Assembly: GCA_964523945.1 (NCBI GenBank)
Contig: CAZGBU010000040.1
Location: 1-16,761, forward strand
Reading direction: 5' to 3'
Length of the DNA: 16,761 nt
From: CAKTOF01 sp964523945
Lineage (GTDB): Bacteria > Bacillota > Clostridia > Oscillospirales > Oscillospiraceae
Shown: positions 1-8,012 of the stretch, piece after piece
Layout: the number at the start of each line of letters is the position of its first letter
Position numbering within the stretch: position 1 is the first letter of the stretch
The notes under the pieces: generated by a model
What the model saw: only the letters and a program-made list of their open reading frames with translations
The model's database searches: none
What the model was told of the DNA's origin: nothing
Position numbers and translations under genes: made by a program

Positions 1-13
1 ATTCGGGCAGGCC

Positions 14-30
14 GCCTGATTGCATCAGGC
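14..30 (-). terminator. Small hairpin at the 3' end of the MATE gene (possible terminator)
   Basis: A 7-bp perfect inverted repeat (GCCTGAT at 14-20, ATCAGGC at 24-30) with a 3-nt loop overlaps the stop codon of the MATE gene. A second 7-bp hairpin (29-46, tetraloop) lies just upstream inside the coding end. Reading in the gene's direction, no U-tract follows before the window ends, so a role as an intrinsic terminator is only a possibility. Confidence 0.3.
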
Positions 31-1398
31 TGATTCTGTAATCAGCTTTCTTGTTTTCCATTTGCCAGAGAAGAAATAGGCACCCGCAAGGATCACGGAG
101 ACATAACCAGCCAACGCACTGCCATACCAGAAGCCCTCCAAGCCCATTCCCGCCGTGATGCCGAGCAGCAGCGAGAAGCCGATGCGCGCCGCCACACCGT
201 CGAGCAGCGCAATCAACAGATTCAGCGAGGTGAAGCCGACACCATTGATCAGACCGAGCGGCGGCGCCATCAGTGCAAACGACAGGAACATCCAGAACGC
301 CGTCCGCATGTAGCTGACAGACAGGTCAAGCACCGCGGGGTCTGAGCTGAACAGGCGGAAGATCTGCCGTGGGAACAGGAGGCTGCAGGTTCCGACCACT
401 GCGAAGAATGCAAGACAGATGCCCCATCCGATCCAGATGGTTTTGGACGCACGGTCCTGCCGTCCCGCACCGAGATTCTGTCCCACCATCGAAGCCGTCG
501 CCGCCTGCACCGCAGAGGTGACAACATTCATGACCGAGTAGAGTTTGCCGCCGACGCCGGCGACGGCGGTCGCAACAACGCCGTAGTCATTGACATAGGA
601 CGTGACGAACATCATCGAAATGTTGATGGCCATCGACATCACCACAAGCGGGACAGCCAGCTTGGTCACAGTCAGAAGTTTGCTGCCGACGATGCGGAAG
701 CTGCTGCACTTGAAGTCAAAGCCAAAACTCTCGCGGCGGCGATAGAGAAACACCAGCGTGAACACGCAGCTGAACGCCTGGCTGATAATCGTCGCAAACG
801 CAGCGCCGAACGTGCCCCAGTGAAACGCAGCCACAAACAGCAGGTCGAGCACCACGTTCATCATCGCCGCAACCGACATGATGATGAACGGACGCTTCGA
901 ATCGCCCATGCCGCGCAGCATATCAGAAAACGTGCCGAAGATAAAGGTAAACGGATAGCCGCAGCAGCAGGTGATCAGATAGACCACCGCAGCCTCCATC
1001 GCTTCACCCGGCGTATTGAGCAGCTCAAGCAGCGGCCGGGCCAATCCGATGCCCAGCGCACAGACAACAATCGACATCAGTGCGCAGAACGAAACGAGTG
1101 TGCCGATCGTTTCGCGCAGCTCCTCTCTCCGACCGGAGCCAACCAGCTGTGCAACGAAGATCTGGCCGCCGTTGCCGTATCCCGTGCCGACCGCATAGCA
1201 AAGCATCGTAATCTGCCCCGCCACCGAGACGGCCGACAGTCCCACGCTGCCGACAAACAATCCGACGATTGCCAGGTCGACCAGTGTGTAGAGCATGTTC
1301 ATCAGGTTTGACGCCATGAACGGCAGCGAGAAGCGGACCATCAGCCGCGTCAGATTGCCCTCGGTCAGGCTCCGGATCATGGTTTTGTTGGATTCCAT
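25..1398 (-). CDS. MATE family multidrug/Na+ (or H+) antiporter
   Basis: A 457-residue polytopic membrane protein of the MATE (multi-antimicrobial extrusion, NorM/DinF-like) family. These proteins export cationic drugs or metabolites in exchange for Na+ or H+. The N-terminus has the family look, with a short charged tail followed by LPFMASNLMNMLYTLVDLAIVG. Two homologous six-helix halves follow, each with polar helices and a charged loop (GSGRREELRETIG in the first; GAGRQDRASKTIWIG in the second). The length matches the usual 440-480 residues. The start at 1398 (MESNKTM) is preferred over an ATG nine codons upstream, because AAAGGGG lies about 5 nt before it and the upstream ATG has no ribosome binding site. 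It is divergent from the LTA-synthase-like gene, with its own promoter at 1455-1483. The substrate cannot be predicted. Confidence 0.93.
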   Translation of the reverse strand: MESNKTMIRSLTEGNLTRLMVRFSLPFMASNLMNMLYTLVDLAIVGLFVGSVGLSAVSVAGQITMLCYAVGTGYGNGGQIFVAQLVGSGRREELRETIGTLVSFCALMSIVVCALGIGLARPLLELLNTPGEAMEAAVVYLITCCCGYPFTFIFGTFSDMLRGMGDSKRPFIIMSVAAMMNVVLDLLFVAAFHWGTFGAAFATIISQAFSCVFTLVFLYRRRESFGFDFKCSSFRIVGSKLLTVTKLAVPLVVMSMAINISMMFVTSYVNDYGVVATAVAGVGGKLYSVMNVVTSAVQAATASMVGQNLGAGRQDRASKTIWIGWGICLAFFAVVGTCSLLFPRQIFRLFSSDPAVLDLSVSYMRTAFWMFLSFALMAPPLGLINGVGFTSLNLLIALLDGVAARIGFSLLLGITAGMGLEGFWYGSALAGYVSVILAGAYFFSGKWKTRKLITESA

Positions 1399-1454
1399 GG
1401 TTTCCCCTTTCTCCCCGACCGGCATTCGGCCGGAAACTTAGCGTGCTATCGGTC

Positions 1455-1483
1455 AGTATACCACCTCCGCCCTGAAATGTAAA
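1455..1483 (-). promoter_or_regulatory. Sigma-A promoter for the MATE gene
   Basis: On the minus strand, -35 TTTACA (1478-1483) and -10 TATACT (1455-1460) are separated by exactly 17 nt. Transcription would start near 1448, giving a leader of about 50 nt. No operator repeat is obvious. Confidence 0.75.
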
Positions 1484-1519
1484 TACCCCGGGCACATATT
1501 TTTCAGATTCCGGCACCAC

Positions 1520-1548
1520 TTGCATGCGGCGTGGAAAGCGGCTATAAT
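1520..1548 (+). promoter_or_regulatory. Sigma-A promoter for the LTA-synthase-like gene
   Basis: A perfect -10 TATAAT (1543-1548) is preceded at a 17-nt spacing by TTGCAT (1520-1525), a partial -35. The start would be near 1555, about 38 nt before the TTG start codon. It lies back to back with the MATE promoter, with 36 nt between the two -35 boxes, so one regulator could influence both. Confidence 0.75.
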
Positions 1549-1592
1549 GAGAGAAATATCCGCGTCGCTGTCGACGGGAAAGGAAGTTACCG

Positions 1593-3485
1593 TTGCAACT
1601 GCTTCAATATCTGTTCCAAACGGAGGAAATCCGCGGCACCAAACGCCTGCGCATGCGCCCATGGCTGACCGCAGTGATGATCTTCCTTGTCTCCGGATTC
1701 ATCACACTCGTGTGCGTCTGGATCCAACCCGGCTCGTTTCTCGAGTCTCTGCGCAACTTCTATCATCAGCCGCTGCTGATCCCGCTCAACTGGTTCCCCG
1801 CGCTGGTGTTTACCGCCGTCTGCTACTTCCTGCTTCAGAACGTGTTCTACGGCGGTGCTATTGCCGGCGGCGTGATGGCGCTGATGTCTTATGTCAACCT
1901 CTTAAAAACCGAGGGGCGCGAAGATCCGCTCGTCCCTTCGGACATTTTCCTGATTCGTGAAGCATTCAATGCCGTCGGTGAATATCAGCTCTATATGCAC
2001 TGGGACAAAGTGATCGTCATTGTGCTGCTCGTTGCCGCGGCAATTGCGGCAGGCTTCTTCATCAAGAGCGCGCGGTTGCGGCTGCATCTGCCGCTGCGGC
2101 TTGGCTGTGCCGTCCTGACGCTTGCCGTGTTTGTGGCATCGGTGCAGCTGGTCTACCGCGACAAGGATCTGTATGAGAGCTTTACCGTCCCCTATGCCTA
2201 CAACATTCCGTCGGTCTATAATACACTTGGCTTCAATTACTGCTTTCTCTATAATTTTAATCTGTATCCGGTTGACAAGCCCGATGGCTTCTCCCGGTCT
2301 GAGGTGGAAAGCTGGATCGACGCTTCAGACGAGGCGCCGCAGGAGCCGGACGTGACGCCCAACATCATTATGGTGATGTGCGAAGCGTTCACTGATCTGT
2401 CCGATGAGGCGGTGTTCGCCTATTCCGAGACGGAGAATCCGCTCTACGGTTATCATCAGGTCGCCGGCAGCGACCGCGCTGTCAGCGGCCACATCGTCGT
2501 GTCCAATTATGGCGCCGGCACGGCCAATACGGAGTTTAATGTGCTCACCGGCATGCAGACCAATATGATCGGCGAGGGGACGAGCTCATCGTTCCGCGTG
2601 GTGCGCCGGGAGACGCCTTCCATCGCCAGCATGCTGGCGGCGGACGGGTACCACACGTTCTTCATGCACCCCGGGCAGAGCTGGTTCTATAACCGCACCA
2701 GCGTATACAATCGCCTCGGTATTTCCGATCAGATCTTTGTCGAGGCGTTTGACGAAACAGATTACAAAGGCACGATGATCTCTGACGCCGCGTTCCTCGA
2801 CGAGCTGAAAACAGATCTGCAGACCCGCCTGGTCGAAGCAGACGAACCGCTGTTCGCCTATACAGTCACGATCCAGAATCATCAGAGCTATACCTATGGC
2901 AAATACGGGTTCGAGCCGGAGGAAGTACCGCTGACGGTGTCTGTCTCTGATGCCGCAATGGAAACGCTCTCGGTCTATATGGAGGGGATCCGCGATTCGT
3001 CGAAGATGCTGCTTGCGCTGACGGAATACCTCGACACCATCGACGAGCCGACCATCCTGGTGTTCTTCGGCGATCACCGTCCGAATCTGGGCACAGCCAC
3101 CGATGAGCTGGGGCTGCAATATAATCTCAATGACACGCCAGAAAACACAATCGACACCTACAGCACGCCATATCTGATCTGGTCCAATCTGGCCTATGCC
3201 GAAGCCGTTGATCTGGATGCGGCATATGCGTCGCTGTCACTGCCGGAAAACGGCTATCTGAGCGACAACTACCTCGGCGCGGTTGTCATGCAGCTGCTTG
3301 GCCGCAGCGGGGAAAACGCATTGATCGACTTCCTCAACGAGCTTCGGCTGGAGCTGCCCGTGCTGCGCGATACGGAAAGCGCCTACTGCCTGTCAGACGG
3401 GACCTATGTAAGCGAGCTGCCGGATGCGTTGGCCGATGCGGTGCGCAGGCTCGACTGGTGGACGTATTACCTCTTAAAATGCTGA
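1593..3485 (+). CDS. LTA synthase family membrane sulfatase (phosphoglycerol transferase)
   Basis: A 630-residue protein built like LtaS: about five N-terminal membrane segments (roughly residues 27-45, 63-85, 87-104, 139-157, 168-188), then a large extracellular sulfatase-fold domain from about residue 250. The metal and nucleophile residues are present: E264 in PNIIMVMCEAF, the probable nucleophile T310 in GAGTANTEF, the FYNRTSVYNRLG segment that matches the family's substrate region, H430, and D494-H495 in FFGDHRPN. The family transfers glycerol phosphate from phosphatidylglycerol to build lipoteichoic acid or related polymers. Translation starts at a TTG: AGGAAG (1581-1586) sits 6 nt before it, and no better start exists. 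It has its own promoter, and a hairpin starts 1 nt after the stop. Whether it makes LTA itself or modifies another glycan is uncertain. Confidence 0.92.
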   Translation: MQLLQYLFQTEEIRGTKRLRMRPWLTAVMIFLVSGFITLVCVWIQPGSFLESLRNFYHQPLLIPLNWFPALVFTAVCYFLLQNVFYGGAIAGGVMALMSYVNLLKTEGREDPLVPSDIFLIREAFNAVGEYQLYMHWDKVIVIVLLVAAAIAAGFFIKSARLRLHLPLRLGCAVLTLAVFVASVQLVYRDKDLYESFTVPYAYNIPSVYNTLGFNYCFLYNFNLYPVDKPDGFSRSEVESWIDASDEAPQEPDVTPNIIMVMCEAFTDLSDEAVFAYSETENPLYGYHQVAGSDRAVSGHIVVSNYGAGTANTEFNVLTGMQTNMIGEGTSSSFRVVRRETPSIASMLAADGYHTFFMHPGQSWFYNRTSVYNRLGISDQIFVEAFDETDYKGTMISDAAFLDELKTDLQTRLVEADEPLFAYTVTIQNHQSYTYGKYGFEPEEVPLTVSVSDAAMETLSVYMEGIRDSSKMLLALTEYLDTIDEPTILVFFGDHRPNLGTATDELGLQYNLNDTPENTIDTYSTPYLIWSNLAYAEAVDLDAAYASLSLPENGYLSDNYLGAVVMQLLGRSGENALIDFLNELRLELPVLRDTESAYCLSDGTYVSELPDALADAVRRLDWWTYYLLKC

Positions 3486-3486
3486 A

Positions 3487-3517
3487 AAACGGGTGCATCC
3501 AGTGGGTGCACCCGTTT
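3487..3517. terminator. Bidirectional intrinsic terminator between converging genes
   Basis: A perfect 11-bp inverted repeat (3487-3497 with 3507-3517, core ACGGGTGCA/TGCACCCGT) with a 9-nt loop sits between the stop of the LTA-synthase-like gene (3485) and the stop of the MBL gene (3527). On the minus strand the stem runs into five T residues. On the plus strand a weaker T-rich tail (GATTTTGG) follows. It can therefore end the gcv operon strongly and the plus-strand gene more weakly. Confidence 0.85.
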
Positions 3518-3526
3518 GATTTTGGA

Positions 3527-4222
3527 TCAGGCCGGATCCGCCGGCAGGTAAAAGACAGAACGCAGACCTCCGGCGCGCCAGGTACTCTGCACAACCTGGA
3601 CGCCGTAGAGCGTACGGACAGCGCGGGAATCCACCGAAAGATGCTCCAGGTGCGCAAGATGTGCCTCAATCTGCTGCTTTGGCAGTTCATTCGGCTGGTG
3701 GCCGGCCAGAAATGTATCGAACGGTAACGCAAGCGTCTGCGTCATCATCCGGCGCAGCACCGGAAGCGGTGCTGCACGCGGATCGCCAAGAAACAGCATC
3801 GGGCTGAGTGCATCGCCGGCCAGCAGCATCCGTTCCTCCTCCAGCAGCAGGCCCATGGACCCCATGGTGTGCCCCGGCAGCGGAACAACCCGCACGTGCA
3901 GCCCGCCCAGATCAAATGCTGCCTCCGGCACAAGATCCCGCAGCACACAGGGCGCGAACGCGGCCGGATCATCCGGCCAGTCGGCACGGCTCAGATACGC
4001 TTTGGGGAAAGCTCCGTTTCCGCCGGTGTGGTCCCGGTGCCCATGGCTGTTCAGCACCCGATACGGCGTGCGGACAGACTGTTCTACAAAACTGCGCAGC
4101 GGTGTTCCGCCCTGTCCCGTGTCCCAGAGAATTGCCATCGTCTCTCCCTGCACCAGTGTGCAGTAGACACGGTAGTGTTCTTCGATCTGCCAGACGCGCG
4201 GACGGATTTCATAGTGGTTCAC
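3527..4222 (-). CDS. MBL-fold metallohydrolase, last gene of the gcv operon
   Basis: A 231-residue metallo-beta-lactamase-fold hydrolase. The binuclear metal site is complete: H60-x-H62-x-D64-H65 in SHGHRDHTGG, H118 in PLPGHTMG, D137 in LLAGDAL and H175 in LAGHQP. The family includes glyoxalase II-like thioesterases, lactonases and others, and the sequence does not reveal the substrate. The start is GTG at 4220-4222, sharing the four bases GTGA with the lpdA stop codon. No good ribosome binding site precedes it, so translation probably depends on ribosomes finishing lpdA. The terminator stem begins 9 nt after the stop. Its membership in the glycine operon is clear from position; a role in glycine, one-carbon or thioester metabolism is only inference. 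Confidence 0.88.
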   Translation of the reverse strand: MNHYEIRPRVWQIEEHYRVYCTLVQGETMAILWDTGQGGTPLRSFVEQSVRTPYRVLNSHGHRDHTGGNGAFPKAYLSRADWPDDPAAFAPCVLRDLVPEAAFDLGGLHVRVVPLPGHTMGSMGLLLEEERMLLAGDALSPMLFLGDPRAAPLPVLRRMMTQTLALPFDTFLAGHQPNELPKQQIEAHLAHLEHLSVDSRAVRTLYGVQVVQSTWRAGGLRSVFYLPADPA

Positions 4223-5580
4223 CGCAGGTTTTCTGCTGCCTCGGCGATCATCTCGCAGAACGTCGGGTGCGGATGGATCACCGCGAGCAGGCCGTCCGCC
4301 GTGATGCCCTTCTGGACAGCCAGCGCCAGCTCACCGATCAGGTCGGTCGCGCGCGGGCAGACAAGCTGCGCGCCCAAGATCCGGCCGCTTTCACCGTCCG
4401 CAACCAGTTTGACATAGCCGCTCGGCGCGTCCTCAATCAGGCACTTGCCATTTGCACCGGTCAGGCATTTCCCCGTTTTGACCGGGCGGCCCGCGGCCCT
4501 GGCCGCATCCTCTGTCATGCCGACTGAGGCAATCTCGGGCGCGGTGTAAACGCAGTTCGGCACCAGCGACACATCCACAATCGGCTCTTTCCCTGCGATC
4601 ACGGCGACCACATTGGCCGCCTGCGCGCTGGCCGAATGTGCAAGCTGAACCGTGCCGGCCTTTGCATCTCCGATGACATACAGCCCAGGAACGCTGGTGC
4701 GCCCGTCCCGGTCGGCCTGGATTGCGCCGCGCTCAAGCACCGGGGCAGCGCCGTCTGCAAACAGCCCCTCCAGATTGGCGCGGCGGCCGGTCGCCATCAG
4801 CACACCCTCGGCGCTGGCGGTCTGCTCCGCGCCCTTTTTATCCAGATAGGTGACGCACATCTCGCCGGGTACGCCTGCAATCCGCTGCACGCTGGCCTTG
4901 TCGACAACCGCCGCGCCCTGCTTTTTCAGCAGCATGGTCAGCCGCTGGGCAATTTCTCTGTCCATCTGGGGCAGGATATGATCCATCGCCTCCACGATGG
5001 TGACCCGGCATCCAAGCGGCAGATAGATCGACGCGCACTCCACGCCAATCACGCCGCCGCCGATGATCACGAGGGACGAAAGTGCTTTTCCCTCTCCCTC
5101 CAGCAGATCGTCGCTGGTGTATACGCCCGGCAGCTCGCGCCCCGGAATCGGCGGGCAGGACGGCACAGAACCGGTCGCGACAATGATGTTTGCCGCGCTG
5201 TATGTCTCTCCGCTGCAGGCAATGGTGCCCGCGCCTGTGATTTGCGCCGCGCCGCGGACCACCTGCACCTTTCCGGCTTTCATCAGCCGCTCCACACCCT
5301 GACGCAGCGCGGCAACCACCTCGTTTTTCCGCCGGTGCATGGCGGCAAAATCATAGGTCAGATGTTCCGCCTGAATGCCCAGCGCCGCACCGGCGCGCGC
5401 CGCGGCATAGACCCCGGCCGCATGCAGCAGCGCCTTGGTCGGCATACAGCCGCGGTTCAGGCAGGTTCCACCCAGCTCGTCTTTCTCGAACAGGACGACA
5501 GAAAAGCCCGCACCAGCGGCTTTCGCGGCGGCGGTATAGCCGCCCGCGCCGCCGCCGATGACGGCAATATCATAGTGCAT
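4219..5580 (-). CDS. lpdA: Dihydrolipoyl dehydrogenase (glycine cleavage L protein)
   Basis: A 453-residue FAD-dependent disulfide oxidoreductase that reoxidises the dihydrolipoyl arm of GcvH with NAD+. It has the FAD-binding GGGAGG (residues 9-14), the redox disulfide C40-C45 in GGTCLNRGCMPTK, an NAD-binding GGGVIG near 174-179, the second FAD motif YVIGDA near 301-306, and the C-terminal catalytic dyad H438 and E443 in HPHPTFCE. There is no N-terminal lipoyl domain. The start at 5580 (MHYDIAVIGG) is where homology begins; GAGGTG lies 8 nt before it. The open frame upstream to 5979 only shadows lplA. It overlaps lplA by 11 nt and the MBL gene by 4 nt. Within this operon it most likely serves glycine cleavage, though Lpd is often shared with other 2-oxoacid complexes. 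Confidence 0.96.
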   Translation of the reverse strand: MHYDIAVIGGGAGGYTAAAKAAGAGFSVVLFEKDELGGTCLNRGCMPTKALLHAAGVYAAARAGAALGIQAEHLTYDFAAMHRRKNEVVAALRQGVERLMKAGKVQVVRGAAQITGAGTIACSGETYSAANIIVATGSVPSCPPIPGRELPGVYTSDDLLEGEGKALSSLVIIGGGVIGVECASIYLPLGCRVTIVEAMDHILPQMDREIAQRLTMLLKKQGAAVVDKASVQRIAGVPGEMCVTYLDKKGAEQTASAEGVLMATGRRANLEGLFADGAAPVLERGAIQADRDGRTSVPGLYVIGDAKAGTVQLAHSASAQAANVVAVIAGKEPIVDVSLVPNCVYTAPEIASVGMTEDAARAAGRPVKTGKCLTGANGKCLIEDAPSGYVKLVADGESGRILGAQLVCPRATDLIGELALAVQKGITADGLLAVIHPHPTFCEMIAEAAENLR

Positions 5581-6583
5581 CGGTAACACCTCGCTTCGAA
5601 CATAGAATGGAAACCAGGTCTGTAACAATGGCATCTGGCGCGTCCGGCGCTGCGCTGAGCCGCGCGCGGACTGTCTCCGCTTCCAACGGGCAGCCGCGCA
5701 GCAGCACAGGTACCTGTTCGAGGAAGTCGGCGTCCAGCCCGTCGGACCAGAGCGCGGCGTCCGTGACTGCGCCGTCCGCCTCCGAAAAGTCCAGCCGGAC
5801 GGTTCCCCAGGCAAAGCGTGCCTCGCGGCTGTGCGCCAGCGGACGCGTCCGGCCGTATTTCCAGGCCGGGGACGCAAATCGCTCCTGTTCCGCCGCAATC
5901 TCGGCTGCATCCAGCGACGACTCTTCCAGCGGCTGCACCGGCAGGCCGTAGACAGCACCGAATGCGTCTGTGAGCGCATCGGAGAGCGACGCCGTCGTCA
6001 GCGCCGGCGCAAATTCCACCAGATTGGCCACCCGCGAGCGGACAGAGGGCACACCCTTTGCCCGGAGCTTGAGCGTGGACACGTTTAAATACCGCTCCAG
6101 CGGCGCCTTGTCCACATCCACCATCAGCGTACCGTGGTGGTAGCTTTTGCCCGCGGTGTGATAATAGGCATGGCCGGAGAACTTCCGCCCATCGACGGTC
6201 AAATCATTTCGGCCGGTCTTTTCCGCCCGGATGCCGACCTGCTGCACCGCCCGCAGGATCACTGCCGTCTGCTGCGCCACATCGTAGCTCGCGCTCGGCG
6301 TCAAAAACGTGAAATTCAGATTTCCGAGATCATGATAGACCGCGCCGCCGCCGGACAGGCGGCGCGCCAGGTGTCCGCCCTCCTGTTCGAGCGCTTGAAT
6401 GCGGCACTCGTTTTCGGCGTTCTGATTTCTCCCGATCACAACCGTGCGCTGATTCCGCCACAGGTAGAGAATGCACTCCCCTGGTTGCACCCGGCGCAAC
6501 AACACCGCCTCGAGCGCCAGATTGTGATATGGGTCGGTCAACTCCGTGCGAAGCAGATACAGCGCCCGAATCGGTTCACGCAT
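5570..6583 (-). CDS. lplA: Lipoate-protein ligase
   Basis: A 337-residue LplA-type ligase, full length including the C-terminal accessory domain (E. coli LplA has 338 residues). It activates free lipoate with ATP and attaches it to the acceptor lysine, here almost certainly K64 of GcvH. Visible motifs are RRLSGGGAVYHDLGN (residues 74-88), GRNDLTVDGRKFSGHAY (124-140, with the probable catalytic K134), and HHGTLMVDVD (149-158). It starts at ATG 6581-6583, overlapping the end of gcvPB by 8 nt, and its own end overlaps lpdA by 11 nt, so it is tightly embedded in the operon. No lipoate synthesis genes (lipA, lipB/lipM) are in the window, which suggests scavenging, although such genes could lie elsewhere. 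Confidence 0.94.
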   Translation of the reverse strand: MREPIRALYLLRTELTDPYHNLALEAVLLRRVQPGECILYLWRNQRTVVIGRNQNAENECRIQALEQEGGHLARRLSGGGAVYHDLGNLNFTFLTPSASYDVAQQTAVILRAVQQVGIRAEKTGRNDLTVDGRKFSGHAYYHTAGKSYHHGTLMVDVDKAPLERYLNVSTLKLRAKGVPSVRSRVANLVEFAPALTTASLSDALTDAFGAVYGLPVQPLEESSLDAAEIAAEQERFASPAWKYGRTRPLAHSREARFAWGTVRLDFSEADGAVTDAALWSDGLDADFLEQVPVLLRGCPLEAETVRARLSAAPDAPDAIVTDLVSILCSKRGVTDAL

Positions 6584-8012
6584 CGGTATATCTCACCCGT
6601 GGCGTACGGGCCGCCTTAACCTCGTCAGGCCGGTCAATCGGGCACGTGTGCGGCGCGGTATGCAGCAGCGCGGCGTCCGACCTGGCCTCGTCCAGAACAC
6701 GCAGGAAGATCTCCGCCGCCTCGTCAAGCGTCTCGGGACTTTCCGTCTCGACCGGCTCAACCATCAGCGCCTCCTGAACAATTAGAGGGAAGTACATTGT
6801 GGGCGGGTGAATGCCGAAATCAAGCAGCCGCTTAGCCACATCCATCGCGCTCACACCTGTTTCACGCTTGAGCCCTTCCAGCGTCAGGACAAACTCATGC
6901 ATGCACGCCGTGTTATAGGCCATATCATAACCGCCGTCGGCAAGCCGGCGCATCAGATAGTTGGCGTTGAGCACCGCGCCAGCAGCCACCTCGGGTATCC
7001 CCTCTTTGCCAAGCGTCAAAATATAGGTCAGCGCACGTACAATGACCAGAAAGTTGCCATAGAACGAGCGCACCCGCCCTATTGTCTGCTCCGGCGTATA
7101 GAGCGAGAAGACGCCGTCGTCCTCTTTCACGCGGGGGGCCGGAAGGAACGGCTCCAGGAAAGCCTTGCAGCCCACCGGACCGCTGCCGGGCCCTCCGCCG
7201 CCGTGCGGCGTGGAGAACGTTTTGTGCAGATTCAAATGGACGCAGTCGAATCCCATATCGCCGGGGCGCGCATGGCCCATGATCGCATTGAGATTCGCAC
7301 CGTCATAGTAGCACAGGCCGCCCGCGTCATGAATGATCTTTGTAATCTCAAGGATATTGGGATCAAACAGGCCGAGCGTATTCGGATTGGTCAGCATCAG
7401 GCCGGCCGTATCCCTGTCCGCTGCGGCGCGCAGCGCGTCGAGATCAACACCGCCGTCCCTGTTCGATGCGACCGAAACCACTGTAAAACCCGCCATCACC
7501 GCCGAGGCGGGATTGGTGCCATGGGCAGAGTCGGGCACAAGGATCTTCGTGCGCGCCATGTCGCCGCGGGAGTGGTGGTAGCGGCGGATCAGGAGCAGGC
7601 CGGTATATTCGCCGTGCGCGCCGGCCGCCGGCTGAAACGACATGCCGTCCATACCGGTGATCTCGCACAGGAGCTTTTCCGCGTCATGCAGCACCGCCAG
7701 GCATCCCTGTACTGTACTGGCCGGCTGAAGCGGGTGAATGTCGGTAAAGCCCGGCAGAGCCGCCATCTCCTCATTGACCCGGGGGTTGTATTTCATTGTG
7801 CATGAGCCGAGCGGATAAAAGCCGTCGTTTACGCCGTATGTCTGCCCGGCCAGCTCGGTATAGTGCCGGTCAAGATCAACCTCAGATATCTCAGGCAGGC
7901 GCGGCGCGCTCTGACGCAGTAGGTATGGGTCATATTCCACTGCCGGGACATCGCGCGGCGGGAACAGTGCCTGGCCGCGGCCGGGACGGCCGCGCTCAAA
8001 CAGCAGCTTCAT
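6576..8012 (-). CDS. gcvPB: Glycine dehydrogenase (decarboxylating) subunit 2
   Basis: A 478-residue C-terminal half of the P protein in the two-subunit form common in Firmicutes. With GcvPA it decarboxylates glycine and passes the aminomethyl group to lipoyl-GcvH. The PLP lysine is K264 in HLNLHKTFSTPHGGGGPG. Other family motifs are YPLGSCTMKYNPR (66-78), SFQPAAGAHGEYTGL (125-139) and DSAHGTNPAS (161-170). I place the start at ATG 8010-8012 (MKLLFERG), forming an ATGA overlap with the gcvPA stop. AGGAGG, encoded in the last codons of gcvPA, lies 10 nt before it. A GTG three codons upstream is only 2 nt from that ribosome binding site and is unlikely. Downstream it overlaps lplA by 8 nt. Confidence 0.96.
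   Translation of the reverse strand: MKLLFERGRPGRGQALFPPRDVPAVEYDPYLLRQSAPRLPEISEVDLDRHYTELAGQTYGVNDGFYPLGSCTMKYNPRVNEEMAALPGFTDIHPLQPASTVQGCLAVLHDAEKLLCEITGMDGMSFQPAAGAHGEYTGLLLIRRYHHSRGDMARTKILVPDSAHGTNPASAVMAGFTVVSVASNRDGGVDLDALRAAADRDTAGLMLTNPNTLGLFDPNILEITKIIHDAGGLCYYDGANLNAIMGHARPGDMGFDCVHLNLHKTFSTPHGGGGPGSGPVGCKAFLEPFLPAPRVKEDDGVFSLYTPEQTIGRVRSFYGNFLVIVRALTYILTLGKEGIPEVAAGAVLNANYLMRRLADGGYDMAYNTACMHEFVLTLEGLKRETGVSAMDVAKRLLDFGIHPPTMYFPLIVQEALMVEPVETESPETLDEAAEIFLRVLDEARSDAALLHTAPHTCPIDRPDEVKAARTPRVRYTDA

Noticed and set aside
4636..5586. A 316-codon plus-strand open frame opposite lpdA
   Set aside because: It is antisense to an unambiguous flavoprotein and has no convincing ribosome binding site or domain.
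5581..5979. N-terminal extension of lpdA by 133 codons
   Set aside because: The added residues are a basic, low-complexity shadow of lplA. Flavoprotein homology and a ribosome binding site place the start at 5580.
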